From Candidatus Accumulibacter necessarius (GTDB lineage Bacteria > Pseudomonadota > Gammaproteobacteria > Burkholderiales > Rhodocyclaceae): a stretch of 64,000 bases of DNA. The position numbers and the translations under genes were made by a program. The notes beneath the pieces are model-generated. The model saw only the letters and a program-made list of their open reading frames with translations, searched no databases and was not told the DNA's origin. This document shows positions 1-9,636 of this stretch, one piece after another (positions within the stretch are counted from its first letter, which is position 1; the number at the start of each line of letters is the position of its first letter). The DNA lies in contig JAFLDL010000001.1 of NCBI GenBank assembly GCA_017302435.1, positions 167,848 to 231,847 of the forward strand, given 5' to 3'.

Positions 1-362
1 AAGGCGCCGCCGCCTCCACGGGTGGTGGCCGCGATATCATCGGCGAATGCTTCCGAACTAGCCGCGTCGGTTAGCAGCGCCCAGTCGACCAACTGGTACT
101 GTTGGTTTGCGCCAGACCATTCGATGTAGGTAACGGCAATTCCGCCCGTCACGCCCGCGATGCCGGCCTTAGTCGCTGCGTTCTTGAATGCATTGACGTA
201 GCCTGATTTCTGCAGAGCGTACTCCGTATCGTCAACGCTGCCAGAAATGTCTACCAGCAGCGCAAGCTCCAGTGCCACCGGGGTGTTGATGGCTTGGGCC
301 GGTACGGCGGCGATGGAACCGATGAGGCCGACGGCGAGGGCGGCCAGTTTTTTATTGAACAT
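1..362 (-). CDS. DUF1194-type von Willebrand factor A domain protein, exported (partial)
   Basis: Only the first 120 or so residues are present; the gene runs off the left edge. The protein begins with a clear signal peptide: Lys4-Lys5, a hydrophobic stretch, and a likely cleavage after Ala22-Gln-Ala24. A VWA domain follows, with a DxSxS metal-site motif (DISGS, residues 38-42). The pattern around it (LELALLVDISGSVDDTEY) is what I know from the DUF1194 family, exported proteins of unknown role. A GAGGAG ribosome binding site lies 8 bases before the ATG. The C-terminus is not visible, so a PEP-CTERM sorting signal, frequent in such proteins, cannot be checked. It faces away from the ispH operon and seems to be its own transcription unit. 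Confidence 0.75.
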   Translation of the reverse strand, partial: MFNKKLAALAVGLIGSIAAVPAQAINTPVALELALLVDISGSVDDTEYALQKSGYVNAFKNAATKAGIAGVTGGIAVTYIEWSGANQQYQLVDWALLTDAASSEAFADDIAATTRGGGGA

Positions 363-816
363 GGGAAGATCTCCTCAAGAGAAAAGTGAAACAGTGTTTT
401 TTGTTTGGGGCCTATTGACTTCAACGAACTCTTCAATCGTCCGCAGCCGACTATAAGCAGATTGCGTGCCAGATTCATTAAGCAGCTGACTTAAAAGCAA
501 AACCGTCTGGAAGTCCGGGACCCGATCCCGCGCGGTGTAAAAAAAGTCGACAGCGCCGACGCATCTGGACCACCGGGCGCGGACAATCCGATCCACGTCC
601 GATCCTTGCACCGAGCCGCTGCCGCGATGCAACGGGCAAGAAATCGGGGAAGCGAGAGCCGGCGTGCTGGGGGCGAGATTTGCGGCAGCGCTGCGGCGCA
701 GCCAGTCAGCGATCGAGCCGCCGGGCGACGTCAGGACCCGCGGTCATGCAGGGGCGGTGTGCCCTGCGCGCGGTCCGGCAAGGCCAACGGCCGACCCTTG
801 CCGTTCGATCCAACCC
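363..816. other. Intergenic region between the DUF1194 gene and ispH
   Basis: These 454 bases carry no reading frame that I trust; the short frames here have no recognisable domains. The part next to 362 must hold the leader and promoter of the DUF1194 gene, but no convincing -35/-10 pair stands out. Near the ispH end, GGCAAGG (777-783) can pair with CCTTGCC (796-802). This hairpin could end the ispH transcript but has no T-run. Confidence 0.5.
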
Positions 817-1740
817 TCAGCCCTGCAGCTCCCGCGGCAGCGCAAAGGTCACGTTTTCCTCGGCGCCATCGACCTGGTCCACCTTGCTCCGGTCGCCAGC
901 CGCCAGTTGATCGACGACTTCCTGGACTAGGATTTCGGGTGCCGAGGCGCCGGCGGTGACGCCGACGCGGCTGGCGCCGGTGAGCCAGGCGGGGTCGATC
1001 TGCTCGGCCTGGTCGACCAGATAGGCGCGGCTGCCGATCAGCGCGGCGACTTCGCGAAGGCGATTCGAGTTGGAGCTCGAGCGGCTGCCGACGACGATCA
1101 CGACCTCGCTGGTCCTGGCCAGTTGCTTGACCGCATCCTGGCGGTTCTGCGTCGCGTAACAGATGTCGTCCTTCTTCGGGCCGATGATCTCGGGGAAGCG
1201 CTCCTGGAGGGCGGCGATTACCAGTGCGGCGTCGTCCATCGACAAGGTGGTCTGGGTGACGTAGGCCAGGCGGGCCGGGTTTGCGACTTCCAGCCGGCGC
1301 GCGTCGGCGACGGTCTCGACGAGATACATGCCGTCGGCGCTCTGCCCCATGGTGCCCTCGACCTCTGGATGTCCCTTGTGGCCGATCATGACAATCTCGC
1401 GGCCCTCCCGGCGCATCCGGCCGACTTCGACATGCACCTTGGTGACCAGCGGACAGGTGGCGTCGAAGACCTTGAGGCCACGCGCCTTGGCCTCGCCGAT
1501 CACGGCCCGGGAGACGCCATGGGCGCTGAAGATGACGATGCTGCCGGCGGGGACCTCGGCCAGATGGTCGACGAAGATGGCGCCCTTGGCGCGCAGGTCA
1601 TCGCAAACGAAGCGGTTATGCACCACTTCATGGCGAACGTAGATCGGCGCGCCGAACTTTTCAATTGCGCGCTCGACGATGGCGATGGCGCGCTCGACAC
1701 CGGCGCAGAAGCCGCGGGGATTGGCGAGAGTGACCTGCAT
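817..1740 (-). CDS. ispH: 4-hydroxy-3-methylbut-2-enyl diphosphate reductase
   Basis: Last enzyme of the MEP isoprenoid pathway: an iron-sulfur protein that reduces HMBPP to IPP and DMAPP. The 307-residue length is usual. The three cluster cysteines are in their expected contexts (GFCAGV near residue 13, DATCPLV near 97, [10 protein letters not shown] near 197). Substrate-binding motifs RHEVVHN, HGV and [14 protein letters not shown] are present. The frame stays open far upstream, but only the start at 1740 gives the standard N-terminus [14 protein letters not shown]. It is the last gene of the ribF-ileS-lspA-fkpB-ispH operon, 8 bases after fkpB, the usual order in betaproteobacteria. Confidence 0.97.
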   Translation of the reverse strand: MQVTLANPRGFCAGVERAIAIVERAIEKFGAPIYVRHEVVHNRFVCDDLRAKGAIFVDHLAEVPAGSIVIFSAHGVSRAVIGEAKARGLKVFDATCPLVTKVHVEVGRMRREGREIVMIGHKGHPEVEGTMGQSADGMYLVETVADARRLEVANPARLAYVTQTTLSMDDAALVIAALQERFPEIIGPKKDDICYATQNRQDAVKQLARTSEVVIVVGSRSSSNSNRLREVAALIGSRAYLVDQAEQIDPAWLTGASRVGVTAGASAPEILVQEVVDQLAAGDRSKVDQVDGAEENVTFALPRELQG

Positions 1741-1748
1741 GCGGGGCC

Positions 1749-2222
1749 TCACATGATGGCGATGACTTCGACTTCGAAGCGGATTGCCTTGCCGGCGAGC
1801 GGATGGTTGAAATCGAACAGCGCGCTGCTGTCGTTCAGCTCGCGTAGGAAGCCCGCGAAGCTGGAGGCGCCGTCGGGTGAGCTGAATTCGATCAGCGAAT
1901 TGACCCGGAGTTCCACCTCCGGCGGTAGCGCGCTGCGCGCGATCCGTTCGACGAGGCGCGGGTTGTGGCTGCCAAAGGCGTCCACTTCGTCGAGCTGGAA
2001 GACGTGGCGCTCGCCGGCGGGCAGTCCGAGCAGGCAGCTTTCGAGCGTTTCGGCGAGCTGGCCGCTCCCCATCTGCAGGGTCGCCGGCGACAGGTCGAAG
2101 GTACTGACGTACTCGGTGCCGTCGAGGTCGGCGAGGCGGTAATGCAGCGTCAGATAGCTGTCGGGTCCGACCGTGACCGGGCTGAGCTGGGGGTACACGT
2201 CGCTGGGCGTGATAGGGTTCAT
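1749..2222 (-). CDS. fkpB: FKBP-type peptidyl-prolyl cis-trans isomerase (SlpA/FkpB)
   Basis: Cytoplasmic FKBP-fold proline isomerase and chaperone of the SlpA type, 157 residues. The FKBP core begins around residue 20 with the pattern [15 protein letters not shown]. The insert-in-flap region follows in the middle ([15 protein letters not shown]), and the FKBP fold closes near residue 140 with [18 protein letters not shown]. There is no signal peptide, which separates it from periplasmic FkpA. It lies between lspA and ispH, the classic slpA position. Confidence 0.93.
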   Translation of the reverse strand: MNPITPSDVYPQLSPVTVGPDSYLTLHYRLADLDGTEYVSTFDLSPATLQMGSGQLAETLESCLLGLPAGERHVFQLDEVDAFGSHNPRLVERIARSALPPEVELRVNSLIEFSSPDGASSFAGFLRELNDSSALFDFNHPLAGKAIRFEVEVIAIM

Positions 2223-2280
2223 CGATCTGCTCGCTCGAGGTACCGTTGGAAATGCCCGGCGGTGGCCGCACGCGGATCCT

Positions 2281-2811
2281 TCAAGGTTGCTCCCCGGGAC
2301 GGCTGCGGGCGGAATCGGGCGCGGCGGGCTTGCTGGCGAGCTGATCCCAGACCATCAGCACGGCGCCGACGCTGATCGCCGAGTCGGCGATGTTGAAGGC
2401 GGGCCAGTAGAAACCGGCGACGTGCCATTGAATGAAGTCGACCACGGCGCCGAAGCGGAGGCGGTCGATGACATTGCCGAGGGCGCCGCCGAGGATCAGC
2501 GTCAGCGCCAGCGAGAGCCGGAATTCGCCGCTGTGGCGCGGCAGGATGCTGACGATCCAGGCCGAGATGGCGAGCGCCAGGACGGTGAAGAACCAGCGCT
2601 GCCAGCCACCCGCATCGGAGAGGAAGCTGAAGGCCGCGCCCGGGTTGAAGGTCAGCACCCAGTTGAAGAAGGGCGCGACGTAGATCGAATCACCCGGCTG
2701 CAGCCAGGCGAGGACCAGCCACTTGCTGACCTGGTCACAGACGACGATGATGCCGGCCAGCCACAGCCAGCGGTCGATGTTACGCGAAGGCACGGGTTTC
2801 GCCCTCGCCAT
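2281..2811 (-). CDS. lspA: Lipoprotein signal peptidase (signal peptidase II)
   Basis: Inner-membrane aspartic protease that removes signal peptides from diacylglyceryl prolipoproteins. The protein has 176 residues and four predicted membrane segments. The two catalytic aspartate contexts are visible: [15 protein letters not shown] and FNIADSAI. The chosen ATG at 2811 gives [15 protein letters not shown] and overlaps the 3' end of ileS by 32 bases, implying translational coupling. A longer frame exists upstream but lies wholly within ileS. The C-terminal dozen residues are polar and not conserved in the family. Confidence 0.95.
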   Translation of the reverse strand: MARAKPVPSRNIDRWLWLAGIIVVCDQVSKWLVLAWLQPGDSIYVAPFFNWVLTFNPGAAFSFLSDAGGWQRWFFTVLALAISAWIVSILPRHSGEFRLSLALTLILGGALGNVIDRLRFGAVVDFIQWHVAGFYWPAFNIADSAISVGAVLMVWDQLASKPAAPDSARSRPGEQP

Positions 2812-5608
2812 GCAGGTTGTCGATACAGCGGCCGCAGAGGCCGGGGTTATCGGGGTTGGCGCCGACGTCGGCGCGCACGTGCCAGCAGCGCTCGCATTTG
2901 GCGTGCGGCAACGGGCTGCACCGCAACTCGTCGCTGGCGTCGCGAATGACGTTCGTCTGCGAGCAGATGAGGACAAAACGCAGGTCGTCGCCGAGCGAGG
3001 CGAGCAGTTCGTACTTTTCGCCGTCGCAGTGCAGACTCACTGCGGCCTGCAACGACGAGCCGATGCGGCCTGCGATGCGCAGTTCTTCGAGGGCGCGCAT
3101 GACTTCCGCCCGATAGCTGCGGATCTTGCGCCATTTTTCGAGCAGTTCGTCTTCCGCTGCCGGCGCCGGCAGCGGCTGCCAGGTCTGCAGCATCACCGAC
3201 TGCTCGCCGTCGCCGGTCTGCAATTGCCAGATTTCTTCGGCCGTGAAGCAGAGAACCGGCGCCATCAGCTTGGTCAGGCACTGCAGGATGTGCCACAGCG
3301 CGGCCTGCGCCGAACGGCGAGCCGGCGAGCCGGCGGCCGTGGTGTACAGGCGGTCCTTGAGGATGTCGAGGTAGAAACCGCCGAGATCCTCGGAGCAGAA
3401 GGTCTGCAGCGACTGGACGACGCGGTGGAACTCGAAGCGCTCGTAGTCGGCTTCGCACTGCGCCTGCAGTTGCCGGGTCATGGCCAGCGCGTAGCGGTCG
3501 ATTTCCAACCATTGCTCGACTTCCGGCAGGTCGCGGCCAGGGTCGAAATCCGAGGTGTTGGCGAGCAGGAAGCGCAGCGTGTTGCGGATACGGCGGTAGG
3601 CCTCGACGACGCGCTTGAGAATCTCGTCGGAGATCGACAGTTCGCCCGAGTAGTCGGTGGCGGCGACCCACAGGCGGAGGATTTCGGCGCCGAGGGTGTC
3701 GGCGATCTTCTGCGGCGCGATTACGTTGCCTTTCGACTTCGACATCTTCAGGCCCTTGCCGTCGACGACGAAGCCGTGCGTCAGCAGCGCCTTGTACGGC
3801 GCGCGGCCGTCCATGGCGCAGCCGATCAGGAGCGAACTCTGGAACCAGCCGCGATGTTGATCGGAGCCTTCGAGGTAGAGATCGGCCGGATACGCCAGTT
3901 CGCTACGGTGCGAGCCGCGCAGCACGCTCGCGTGCGTCGAGCCGGAGTCGAACCAGACGTCGAGCGTATCACTCATCTTGCGGTACTGGTCGGCTTCGGC
4001 GCCGAGGAGGTCGCACGCGTCGAGCGCGAACCAGGCTTCGATGCCGGCTTTTTCGACCCGTTGGGCGACGGCTTCGACAAGCTCGGCGGTGCGCGGATGC
4101 GGCGCTCCGGTTTCGCGATGCAGGAAGAAGGGCAGCGGCACGCCCCAATTGCGCTGCCGCGAGACGCACCAGTCCGGGCGGGTACGCATCATCGCTTCGA
4201 GGCGTGCCCGGCCCCAGCTCGGGAAGAAGCGGGTTTCGTCGACGGCGCGTTCGGCGCACCAGCGCAGCGTCGGTTCCTCTTCACCGGGCTGCGCCGCTGC
4301 AGACCCGGGCGGCGGCGGACGGTGGTCCATGCCGATGAACCACTGCGTCGTGGCGCGAAAAATGATCGGCGTCTTGTGGCGCCAGCAGTGGGGGTAGCTG
4401 TGCTGGATTTTCTCCGCCTTGAGCAGGTGAGCATTGGCCGCGAGTTCCTGCAGTACCAGCGGGTTGGCCTCCCAGACCGATTTTCCGGCCAGTTCGCCAA
4501 CGCCGAGCGCGGGCGTGCCGGCAACAAAGCGGCCGTCGTCGCCGACCGGGTTGTTGACCGGCAGGCCGTAGACCTTGCCGATCAGGTAGTCGTCGGTGCC
4601 GTGCGCCGGGGCGGTGTGCACCAGGCCGGTGCCGGCCTCCAGGGTGACGTGCCGGCCGCAGATGATTGCCACGTCCCGCGGCTGGAAGGGGTGTCTGAGC
4701 AGCACCTGTTCGAGCGCGACGCCCCGGGCGGACCCGATCACCGTGCCGGCCAGCGCGTAACGCTGCAGGCAGGCGGCGGCCAGTTCGCGTACGAGGATCA
4801 GGGCGCCTCTTGGTGTGTCGATCAGGTCGTAGTCGAAATCCGGGTGGGCGCAGACCGCCTCGTTCGCCGGCAGGGTCCATGGCGTCGTCGTCCAGATGAC
4901 GGCGAAGGCCGGGCACCGCAGGTGGCTGAGGCCGAAGGCCCTGGCCAGCTTGTCGGCGTGATTGGGATGCACCTCGAAAGCGACGTCGATTGCCGACGAA
5001 GTCTTGTCTTCGTACTCGACCTCGGCTTCGGCCAGCGCCGAACCGCAGTCGAGACACCAGTTGACCGGTTTGAGCCCCTGGTAGAGGTAGCCCTTCTCGA
5101 GGATGGTGCCGAGCGTCCGGATTTCGTCGGCCTCGGTCTTGAAGTCCATTGTCAGGTAGGGTTGGTCCCAGGCGCCGAGAATGCCCAGCCGGATGAAGTC
5201 CTTCTTCTGGCGCTCGATCTGTTCGCCGGCGAAGGCGCGGCACAACTCGCGCACCCGGTCAGCCGCGACGTGCTTGCCGTGCAGTTTTTCGATCTGATGT
5301 TCGATCGGCAGGCCGTGGCAGTCCCAGCCCGGCACGTAGGGCGCATCGAATCCGGCCAGCGTTCTGGCGCGGACGATGATGTCCTTGAGGATCTTGTTGA
5401 CTGCATGGCCGATGTGGATGTCACCGTTGGCATAGGGCGGTCCGTCGTGCAGAACGAAGCGGGGGCGGCCCCGCGAGGCCTCGCGGATCCGCTCGTAAAG
5501 CCTGCCCTGTTGCCAGGCGGCGACCCACTGGGGTTCGCGCCTGGCAAGGTCGCCGCGCATCGGAAACGGCGTGTCGGTGAGATTGAGGGTTTTCTTGTAG
5601 TCGGCCAT
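2780..5608 (-). CDS. ileS: Isoleucyl-tRNA synthetase
   Basis: Class I aminoacyl-tRNA synthetase charging tRNA-Ile, 942 residues, the normal bacterial length. The HIGH motif is exact (residues 65-68, DIHIGHAV) and KMSKS lies near residue 600 ([10 protein letters not shown]). The editing domain sits between them. The C-terminal zinc finger is complete ([12 protein letters not shown], then CGRC). The start at 5608 gives [20 protein letters not shown], the family N-terminus; an in-frame ATG four codons upstream is less likely. It starts 8 bases after ribF and overlaps lspA downstream. Confidence 0.98.
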   Translation of the reverse strand: MADYKKTLNLTDTPFPMRGDLARREPQWVAAWQQGRLYERIREASRGRPRFVLHDGPPYANGDIHIGHAVNKILKDIIVRARTLAGFDAPYVPGWDCHGLPIEHQIEKLHGKHVAADRVRELCRAFAGEQIERQKKDFIRLGILGAWDQPYLTMDFKTEADEIRTLGTILEKGYLYQGLKPVNWCLDCGSALAEAEVEYEDKTSSAIDVAFEVHPNHADKLARAFGLSHLRCPAFAVIWTTTPWTLPANEAVCAHPDFDYDLIDTPRGALILVRELAAACLQRYALAGTVIGSARGVALEQVLLRHPFQPRDVAIICGRHVTLEAGTGLVHTAPAHGTDDYLIGKVYGLPVNNPVGDDGRFVAGTPALGVGELAGKSVWEANPLVLQELAANAHLLKAEKIQHSYPHCWRHKTPIIFRATTQWFIGMDHRPPPPGSAAAQPGEEEPTLRWCAERAVDETRFFPSWGRARLEAMMRTRPDWCVSRQRNWGVPLPFFLHRETGAPHPRTAELVEAVAQRVEKAGIEAWFALDACDLLGAEADQYRKMSDTLDVWFDSGSTHASVLRGSHRSELAYPADLYLEGSDQHRGWFQSSLLIGCAMDGRAPYKALLTHGFVVDGKGLKMSKSKGNVIAPQKIADTLGAEILRLWVAATDYSGELSISDEILKRVVEAYRRIRNTLRFLLANTSDFDPGRDLPEVEQWLEIDRYALAMTRQLQAQCEADYERFEFHRVVQSLQTFCSEDLGGFYLDILKDRLYTTAAGSPARRSAQAALWHILQCLTKLMAPVLCFTAEEIWQLQTGDGEQSVMLQTWQPLPAPAAEDELLEKWRKIRSYRAEVMRALEELRIAGRIGSSLQAAVSLHCDGEKYELLASLGDDLRFVLICSQTNVIRDASDELRCSPLPHAKCERCWHVRADVGANPDNPGLCGRCIDNLHGEGETRAFA

Positions 5609-5616
5609 GGCGGTTC

Positions 5617-6540
5617 TCACAACTGGAAGTACGCTTTCACGGCGGCAACGTCGCTGGCGATCTGCGCCTTCAGGGCGTTGAAGTCCGGGAATTTCATTTC
5701 GTCGCGCAACTTGTGCAGGAAGCGGACGTTGAGATGGGCGCCGTAGATGTCGGCAGAGAAATCAAGCAGATGCACTTCAAGCAGCGCTCGTACGACCTGA
5801 TGGGCGGTCGGGCGGTAGCCGAGGTTGGCGGCGCCCCGGTGCGGGCCGCCCGGCAAACCCCTGACTTCGACCGCAAAGACGCCCTGCAGGGGCGGCCGCT
5901 CGTGCTTGATGCGGATGTTTGCCGTGTGGAAGCCGAGCTGGCGTCCGATCTTGTCGCCGTGCACGACGCGGCCATCGATCGAGTACGGGCGGCCAAGCAG
6001 ACGCGCCGCGTGTTCGAGTCGGCCAGCCTGGAGGGCGTCGCGAACCGCCGAGCTGGAGGCGCGCTCGCCGTCCACGGTGATGCTCGCCATGGCGTCGACC
6101 TGGAAGCCAAGACCGGCGCCGGCCTCGCGCAGCAGCGCGAAGTCGCCGGCCCGCCCGGCGCCGAAGCGAAAGTCGTCGCCCACGATCAATTGCCGTACGC
6201 GCAACGCGCCGACCAGTATCCGCTCGATGAACTCTTCGGCGCTCAGGGCGGCGAAGCCCGCATTGAAGCGGCAGACGTGCGCGAGGTCGACGCCGTCGTC
6301 GGCGAGCAGTTCGAGTTTTTCACGCAGCGTGGACAGGCGCGGCGGCGCCGATTCCGGGGCGAAGAATTCGCGCGGATGGGGCTCGAAGGTGAGCACCGCG
6401 GCGGGCAGGCCGGCATTCGCCGCTGCCGCCTTAAGACGAGCGAGCAGCGCGCGATGGCCGAGATGTACGCCATCGAAGTTGCCTATGGTGAGGACGGTGG
6501 CACTGTGCGCTGTCGGCGAGAAACCGCGATAGACGATCAT
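5617..6540 (-). CDS. ribF: Bifunctional riboflavin kinase / FAD synthetase
   Basis: Makes FMN and then FAD from riboflavin. The protein has 307 residues. The N-terminal half is the FMN adenylyltransferase, with [15 protein letters not shown] carrying the HxGH-type nucleotide site. The C-terminal half is the riboflavin kinase ([18 protein letters not shown], then LGFHTANI). The ATG at 6540 gives the standard start MIVYRG; the frame upstream of it has no family match. It is the first gene of the ribF-to-ispH operon and is divergent from ccoI, with about 90 bases between them. Confidence 0.97.
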   Translation of the reverse strand: MIVYRGFSPTAHSATVLTIGNFDGVHLGHRALLARLKAAAANAGLPAAVLTFEPHPREFFAPESAPPRLSTLREKLELLADDGVDLAHVCRFNAGFAALSAEEFIERILVGALRVRQLIVGDDFRFGAGRAGDFALLREAGAGLGFQVDAMASITVDGERASSSAVRDALQAGRLEHAARLLGRPYSIDGRVVHGDKIGRQLGFHTANIRIKHERPPLQGVFAVEVRGLPGGPHRGAANLGYRPTAHQVVRALLEVHLLDFSADIYGAHLNVRFLHKLRDEMKFPDFNALKAQIASDVAAVKAYFQL

Positions 6541-6632
6541 CGGGCGCGAGTGGGGACGGACAAAACGTGCGATTATAACCAGTTTCGTGCGCCGCCGGCC
6601 GGCGCTGGCCTCTTTTCCCATCTGCGGCAGGA

Positions 6633-9089
6633 ATGAACATCGGCAATTGCTACCACTGTGGTCAGCCCATCCCGACCGGGGTTGACCTGGCGACCTCCAT
6701 CGATGGCCAAGCACGCGCCATGTGCTGCGGTGGCTGTCAGGCGGTTGCGCAGGCGATTGTCGACCACGGGCTGGCCGACTACTACCGCAATCGCGACGCC
6801 CTGCCCAATGCACCGCGCGAGGCGATGCCGGCGATCGTCGAAGGCCTCCAGCTCTATGATCACGCAGACTTCCAGAAGAGCTTCGTGCGGCTGCTCGGTG
6901 ACGATCCCGATCGCAGCGAGCGCGAGGCGTCGCTGATCCTCGAGGGAATCACCTGTTCTGCCTGCATCTGGCTGAACGAGCAGCATCTTTCGCGCCTCGC
7001 CGGGGTGACCGCAGTCGACATCAATTACGCGACGCGGCGTGCCCGGGTCCGCTGGGACGAGCGGCGAGTCCGGCTGTCCGGGATCCTGGCGGCGATTGCG
7101 GCGATTGGCTACCGCGCCTACCCCTACGACGCGGCGAAGAGCGAGCAACTGGCGCGCCACGAGCGCCGCAGCGCGCTTTGGCGGGTGTTTGTTGCCGGTT
7201 TCGGCATGATGCAGGTGATGATGTACGCGGTACCGGTGTATCTGGCCGGTGACGGCGAGATGACGCCGGCAGTCGAACAATTGATGCGCTGGGCGAGCCT
7301 GGCGCTGACGGCGCCCGTGGTCTTCTATTCGGCGGCGCCGTTTTTCCGCAACGCCTGGCGCGATCTCCGGCTGCGCCGCGCGGGAATGGATGTGCCGGTC
7401 GCGCTGGGCATCGGAGCCGCTTTTGTGGCCAGCGTCTGGGCGACGCTGACGGCCAGCGGCGAGGTCTATTTCGACTCGGTGACGATGTTCGTCTTTTTCC
7501 TCTTGAGCGGTCGCTTCCTGGAAATGACGGCTCGTCAGCGAGCGGTCAGCGTCACCGAGGCGCTGGCCAGGCTGATGCCGGTAGTGGCGACCCGCCTTGC
7601 CGCCTACCCGGCGAGCCGCGACGGCGAGCAGGTGCTGGCGGCCGACCTGCGGCCCGGCGAGGTGGTCCTGGTACGGCCTGGCGAGACGATTCCGGCCGAT
7701 GGTCAGGTCATTGAAGGGGTAAGCAGCGCCAATGAGGCGCTGCTTACCGGCGAGAGTGCGCCGGTCGGCAAGCGCCCGGGAGTGGCCGTGACTGGCGGTG
7801 CGGTCAATATCGAGAGTCCATTGCTGATCGAGGTGACGCAGGTGGGCGACGGCACCCGGCTGTCGGCGATCGTCCGGCTGATGGAACGGGCGGCGACCGA
7901 GAAGCCGCGAATCGTTGAGCTGGCCGACCGCATCGCCAGTCATTTCATCATCACGCTGTTGTTCCTCGCCGCGGCGGTGGCCGTCGCCTGGTGGTTCATC
8001 GATCCCCGGCAGGTGCTGTGGATCACGGTTTCGGTGCTGGTCGTGACCTGCCCCTGTGCCTTGTCGCTGGCGACGCCGGTGGCGCTGACCGTGGCCAGCG
8101 GGGCGATGGCCAGAGCCGGTCTGCTGGTGACCCGCAGCCATGCGGTCGAGACCCTGGCGCGGGCCAGCCATTTCGTTTTCGACAAGACCGGCACACTGAC
8201 CACCGGCGAGATGAAACTGCTTGAAGTGCTGCCGCTCGGCAGGCTGGACCGGGACGCTAGTCTGGCTTTGGCGGCGGCGCTCGAGCAGGCGTCGGAACAT
8301 CCGATTGGCGCTGCCTTGCGGCAGGCAGCGGCGGGTCAGGTTCTGCCGCTGGTCGATTCCCTGGTCAACGAGCCAGGCTGTGGCGTCAGCGCCGTCCAGG
8401 CGGGCCGCAAGGTGCGCCTTGGCCGTCCCGACCACGTTGTTGCCCTGCATGGCAAGCCGCTGCCGGAACGCGCTCGGTCCCTGTCCGGCAGCGGCGATAC
8501 GGTGATCGGGCTCGGCGACGAGGCTGGCTGGATCGCGCTCTTTCGCCTGGGCGACGATCCGCGACCGGAGGCGGCAGCGCTGGTGTCCGCCTTGCGGGCG
8601 GCGGGGCGGCAGGTGGCGCTGCTGACCGGCGACGCCGCACCGGCTGCTCGCCGAGTGGCGTTGGCGTTGGGGATTGACGAGGTGGAGGCGAACGCTTCAC
8701 CGCAGGCCAAGCACGACTACGTGCGTCGACTGCAGGCCGGCGGGGCCGTGGTGGCGATGGTTGGCGACGGCGTCAATGATGCGCCGGTGCTGGCGCAGGC
8801 GCAGGTGTCGGTGGCCATGGGCGGGGGTTCGCAGTTGGCGCGCACGCAGGCCGATCTGGTGCTGCTCTCGGAAAACCTCGATCACCTGCGGCGCGGCATT
8901 CTCGTCGCGCGCAGTTCACTACGCGTGATCCGGCAGAACCTGTGGTGGTCCTTCGCCTATAATCTGGTCGTCCTGCCTCTGGCGATGAGCGGTTTCATCA
9001 CCCCGTGGATGGCCGGCATCGGCATGTCGGGCAGTTCCTTTCTGGTGGTCGCGAATTCCTTGCGGTTGCAGAAGCTTGCCGAGCGCTGA
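6633..9089 (+). CDS. ccoI: Copper-translocating P1B-type ATPase for cbb3 oxidase assembly (CcoI/FixI)
   Basis: Inner-membrane copper-exporting ATPase that supplies copper for cbb3 cytochrome oxidase. The 818-residue protein has an N-terminal cysteine-rich region (C6xxC9 and CCGGC at 31-35) typical of CcoI/FixI. A heavy-metal domain follows with CSAC at 108-111, then membrane segments. The transport motif is TCPCALS, the phosphorylation site DKTGTLT, and the hinge motif GDGVNDAP. ccoS follows after 6 bases, and the oxidase genes themselves are downstream, so the CcoI assignment is favoured over a general copper-efflux CopA. Confidence 0.96.
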   Translation: MNIGNCYHCGQPIPTGVDLATSIDGQARAMCCGGCQAVAQAIVDHGLADYYRNRDALPNAPREAMPAIVEGLQLYDHADFQKSFVRLLGDDPDRSEREASLILEGITCSACIWLNEQHLSRLAGVTAVDINYATRRARVRWDERRVRLSGILAAIAAIGYRAYPYDAAKSEQLARHERRSALWRVFVAGFGMMQVMMYAVPVYLAGDGEMTPAVEQLMRWASLALTAPVVFYSAAPFFRNAWRDLRLRRAGMDVPVALGIGAAFVASVWATLTASGEVYFDSVTMFVFFLLSGRFLEMTARQRAVSVTEALARLMPVVATRLAAYPASRDGEQVLAADLRPGEVVLVRPGETIPADGQVIEGVSSANEALLTGESAPVGKRPGVAVTGGAVNIESPLLIEVTQVGDGTRLSAIVRLMERAATEKPRIVELADRIASHFIITLLFLAAAVAVAWWFIDPRQVLWITVSVLVVTCPCALSLATPVALTVASGAMARAGLLVTRSHAVETLARASHFVFDKTGTLTTGEMKLLEVLPLGRLDRDASLALAAALEQASEHPIGAALRQAAAGQVLPLVDSLVNEPGCGVSAVQAGRKVRLGRPDHVVALHGKPLPERARSLSGSGDTVIGLGDEAGWIALFRLGDDPRPEAAALVSALRAAGRQVALLTGDAAPAARRVALALGIDEVEANASPQAKHDYVRRLQAGGAVVAMVGDGVNDAPVLAQAQVSVAMGGGSQLARTQADLVLLSENLDHLRRGILVARSSLRVIRQNLWWSFAYNLVVLPLAMSGFITPWMAGIGMSGSSFLVVANSLRLQKLAER

Positions 9090-9095
9090 GCGATC

Positions 9096-9299
9096 ATGGA
9101 AACCCTGTACCTGCTGATTCCAATCTCCGTCGTGCTGGTCTTCCTGATCGGCATCGCCTTCTGGTGGTCGCTGCGCAGCGGCCAGTTCGACGATCTCGAA
9201 GGGCCGGCCTACCGTATCCTGATGGACGACGACCGCTCGTCGCCGCCAACGGCAACCAAGGATGCCGCCGCGCCGGCCGAACCCGGATCAGACTCGTGA
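9096..9299 (+). CDS. ccoS: cbb3-type cytochrome oxidase assembly protein CcoS
   Basis: Small single-span membrane protein needed for cofactor insertion into cbb3 oxidase. It has 67 residues: a membrane helix at about residues 4-24, then the family pattern FWWSLRSGQFDDLEGPAYRIL and a polar alanine/proline-rich tail. It is coupled to ccoI (6 bases). The pair is probably one transcript ending before the oxidase operon. Confidence 0.95.
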   Translation: METLYLLIPISVVLVFLIGIAFWWSLRSGQFDDLEGPAYRILMDDDRSSPPTATKDAAAPAEPGSDS

Positions 9300-9340
9300 C
9301 AAAGCCGAGCCCGGGCGGGTGGGCCGAATCTGCGCAACTC

Positions 9341-9381
9341 TTGACGCAGGTCAAGACGATTCTCCTGCGTGCTGGGACAAT
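9341..9381 (+). promoter_or_regulatory. FNR-type site with candidate -10, downstream of ccoS
   Basis: CTTGACGCAGGTCAAG is a perfect inverted repeat whose core TTGAC-N4-GTCAA (9341-9354) matches the FNR/ANR pattern TTGAT-N4-ATCAA except at the innermost base of each half. GACAAT (9376-9381) is a plausible -10. A start near 9388 would put the site centre at about -40.5, the spacing of class II FNR-activated promoters. No coding frame follows before the terminator at 9455. Confidence 0.55.
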
Positions 9382-9387
9382 TGCCCG

Positions 9388-9481
9388 GTCGATGGCGTCA
9401 ATCCTTTGGTATTTGGCGCCTGACGGGTGTCAGGTCATTTCTCTGTTGGGGTTTGGGTGCGTTTCGACGCACCCTTTTTTT
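9388..9481 (+). ncRNA. Candidate FNR-activated small RNA between ccoS and ccoN
   Basis: An inferred transcript of about 95 bases would start under the FNR-type site and end at the strong intrinsic terminator. It can form a first hairpin (CCTGAC, loop GGGT, GTCAGG, 9419-9434). A single-stranded U-rich stretch containing TTTCTCTGTT follows, then the terminator hairpin and U-run. This is the architecture of Hfq-binding sRNAs such as enterobacterial FnrS. The alternative is that the terminator simply ends ccoIS and the upstream repeat is a second binding site for ccoN. No expression evidence is available. Confidence 0.4.
9455..9481 (+). terminator. Rho-independent terminator before ccoN
   Basis: An 8-bp perfect stem (GGGTGCGT / ACGCACCC) is closed by a TTCG tetraloop and followed directly by seven T. 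It separates the ccoIS unit (or the candidate small RNA) from the ccoNOQP operon. Confidence 0.9.
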
Positions 9482-9517
9482 CGCCATAGGGATTCGCCTG
9501 TGCTAACCGCGCGGAGC

Positions 9518-9559
9518 TTGATCTGTGTCAAATTTGACCTCCAGCGGTTAAAATAACAT
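9518..9559 (+). promoter_or_regulatory. FNR box and -10 of the ccoNOQP promoter
   Basis: TTGATCTGTGTCAA (9518-9531) matches the FNR/ANR consensus TTGAT-N4-ATCAA with one change in the second half. The AT-rich segment TAAAATAACAT (9549-9559) offers TAAAAT or TAACAT as -10. With the latter the start would be near 9566 and the site at about -41.5. Activation of cbb3 oxidase under low oxygen is its established role in proteobacteria. Confidence 0.8.
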
Positions 9560-9636
9560 GTTGAAAGTTAGTGCTCAGAATAAGGGTATTCAGGGCGGTG
9601 AAAACCGGTTTTTTTGGTCAAGAACGAGGTGAGTCC

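Noticed and set aside
375-632. 85-codon minus-strand frame upstream of the DUF1194 gene
   Set aside because: Has no recognisable motif and lies where that gene's promoter and leader must be.
2723-5746. A 1007-codon open frame antisense to ileS, and similar long antisense frames over ppdK, por and the SNF2 gene
   Set aside because: They mirror strongly recognised genes in GC-rich DNA, have arginine- and alanine-rich random composition, and match no family pattern.
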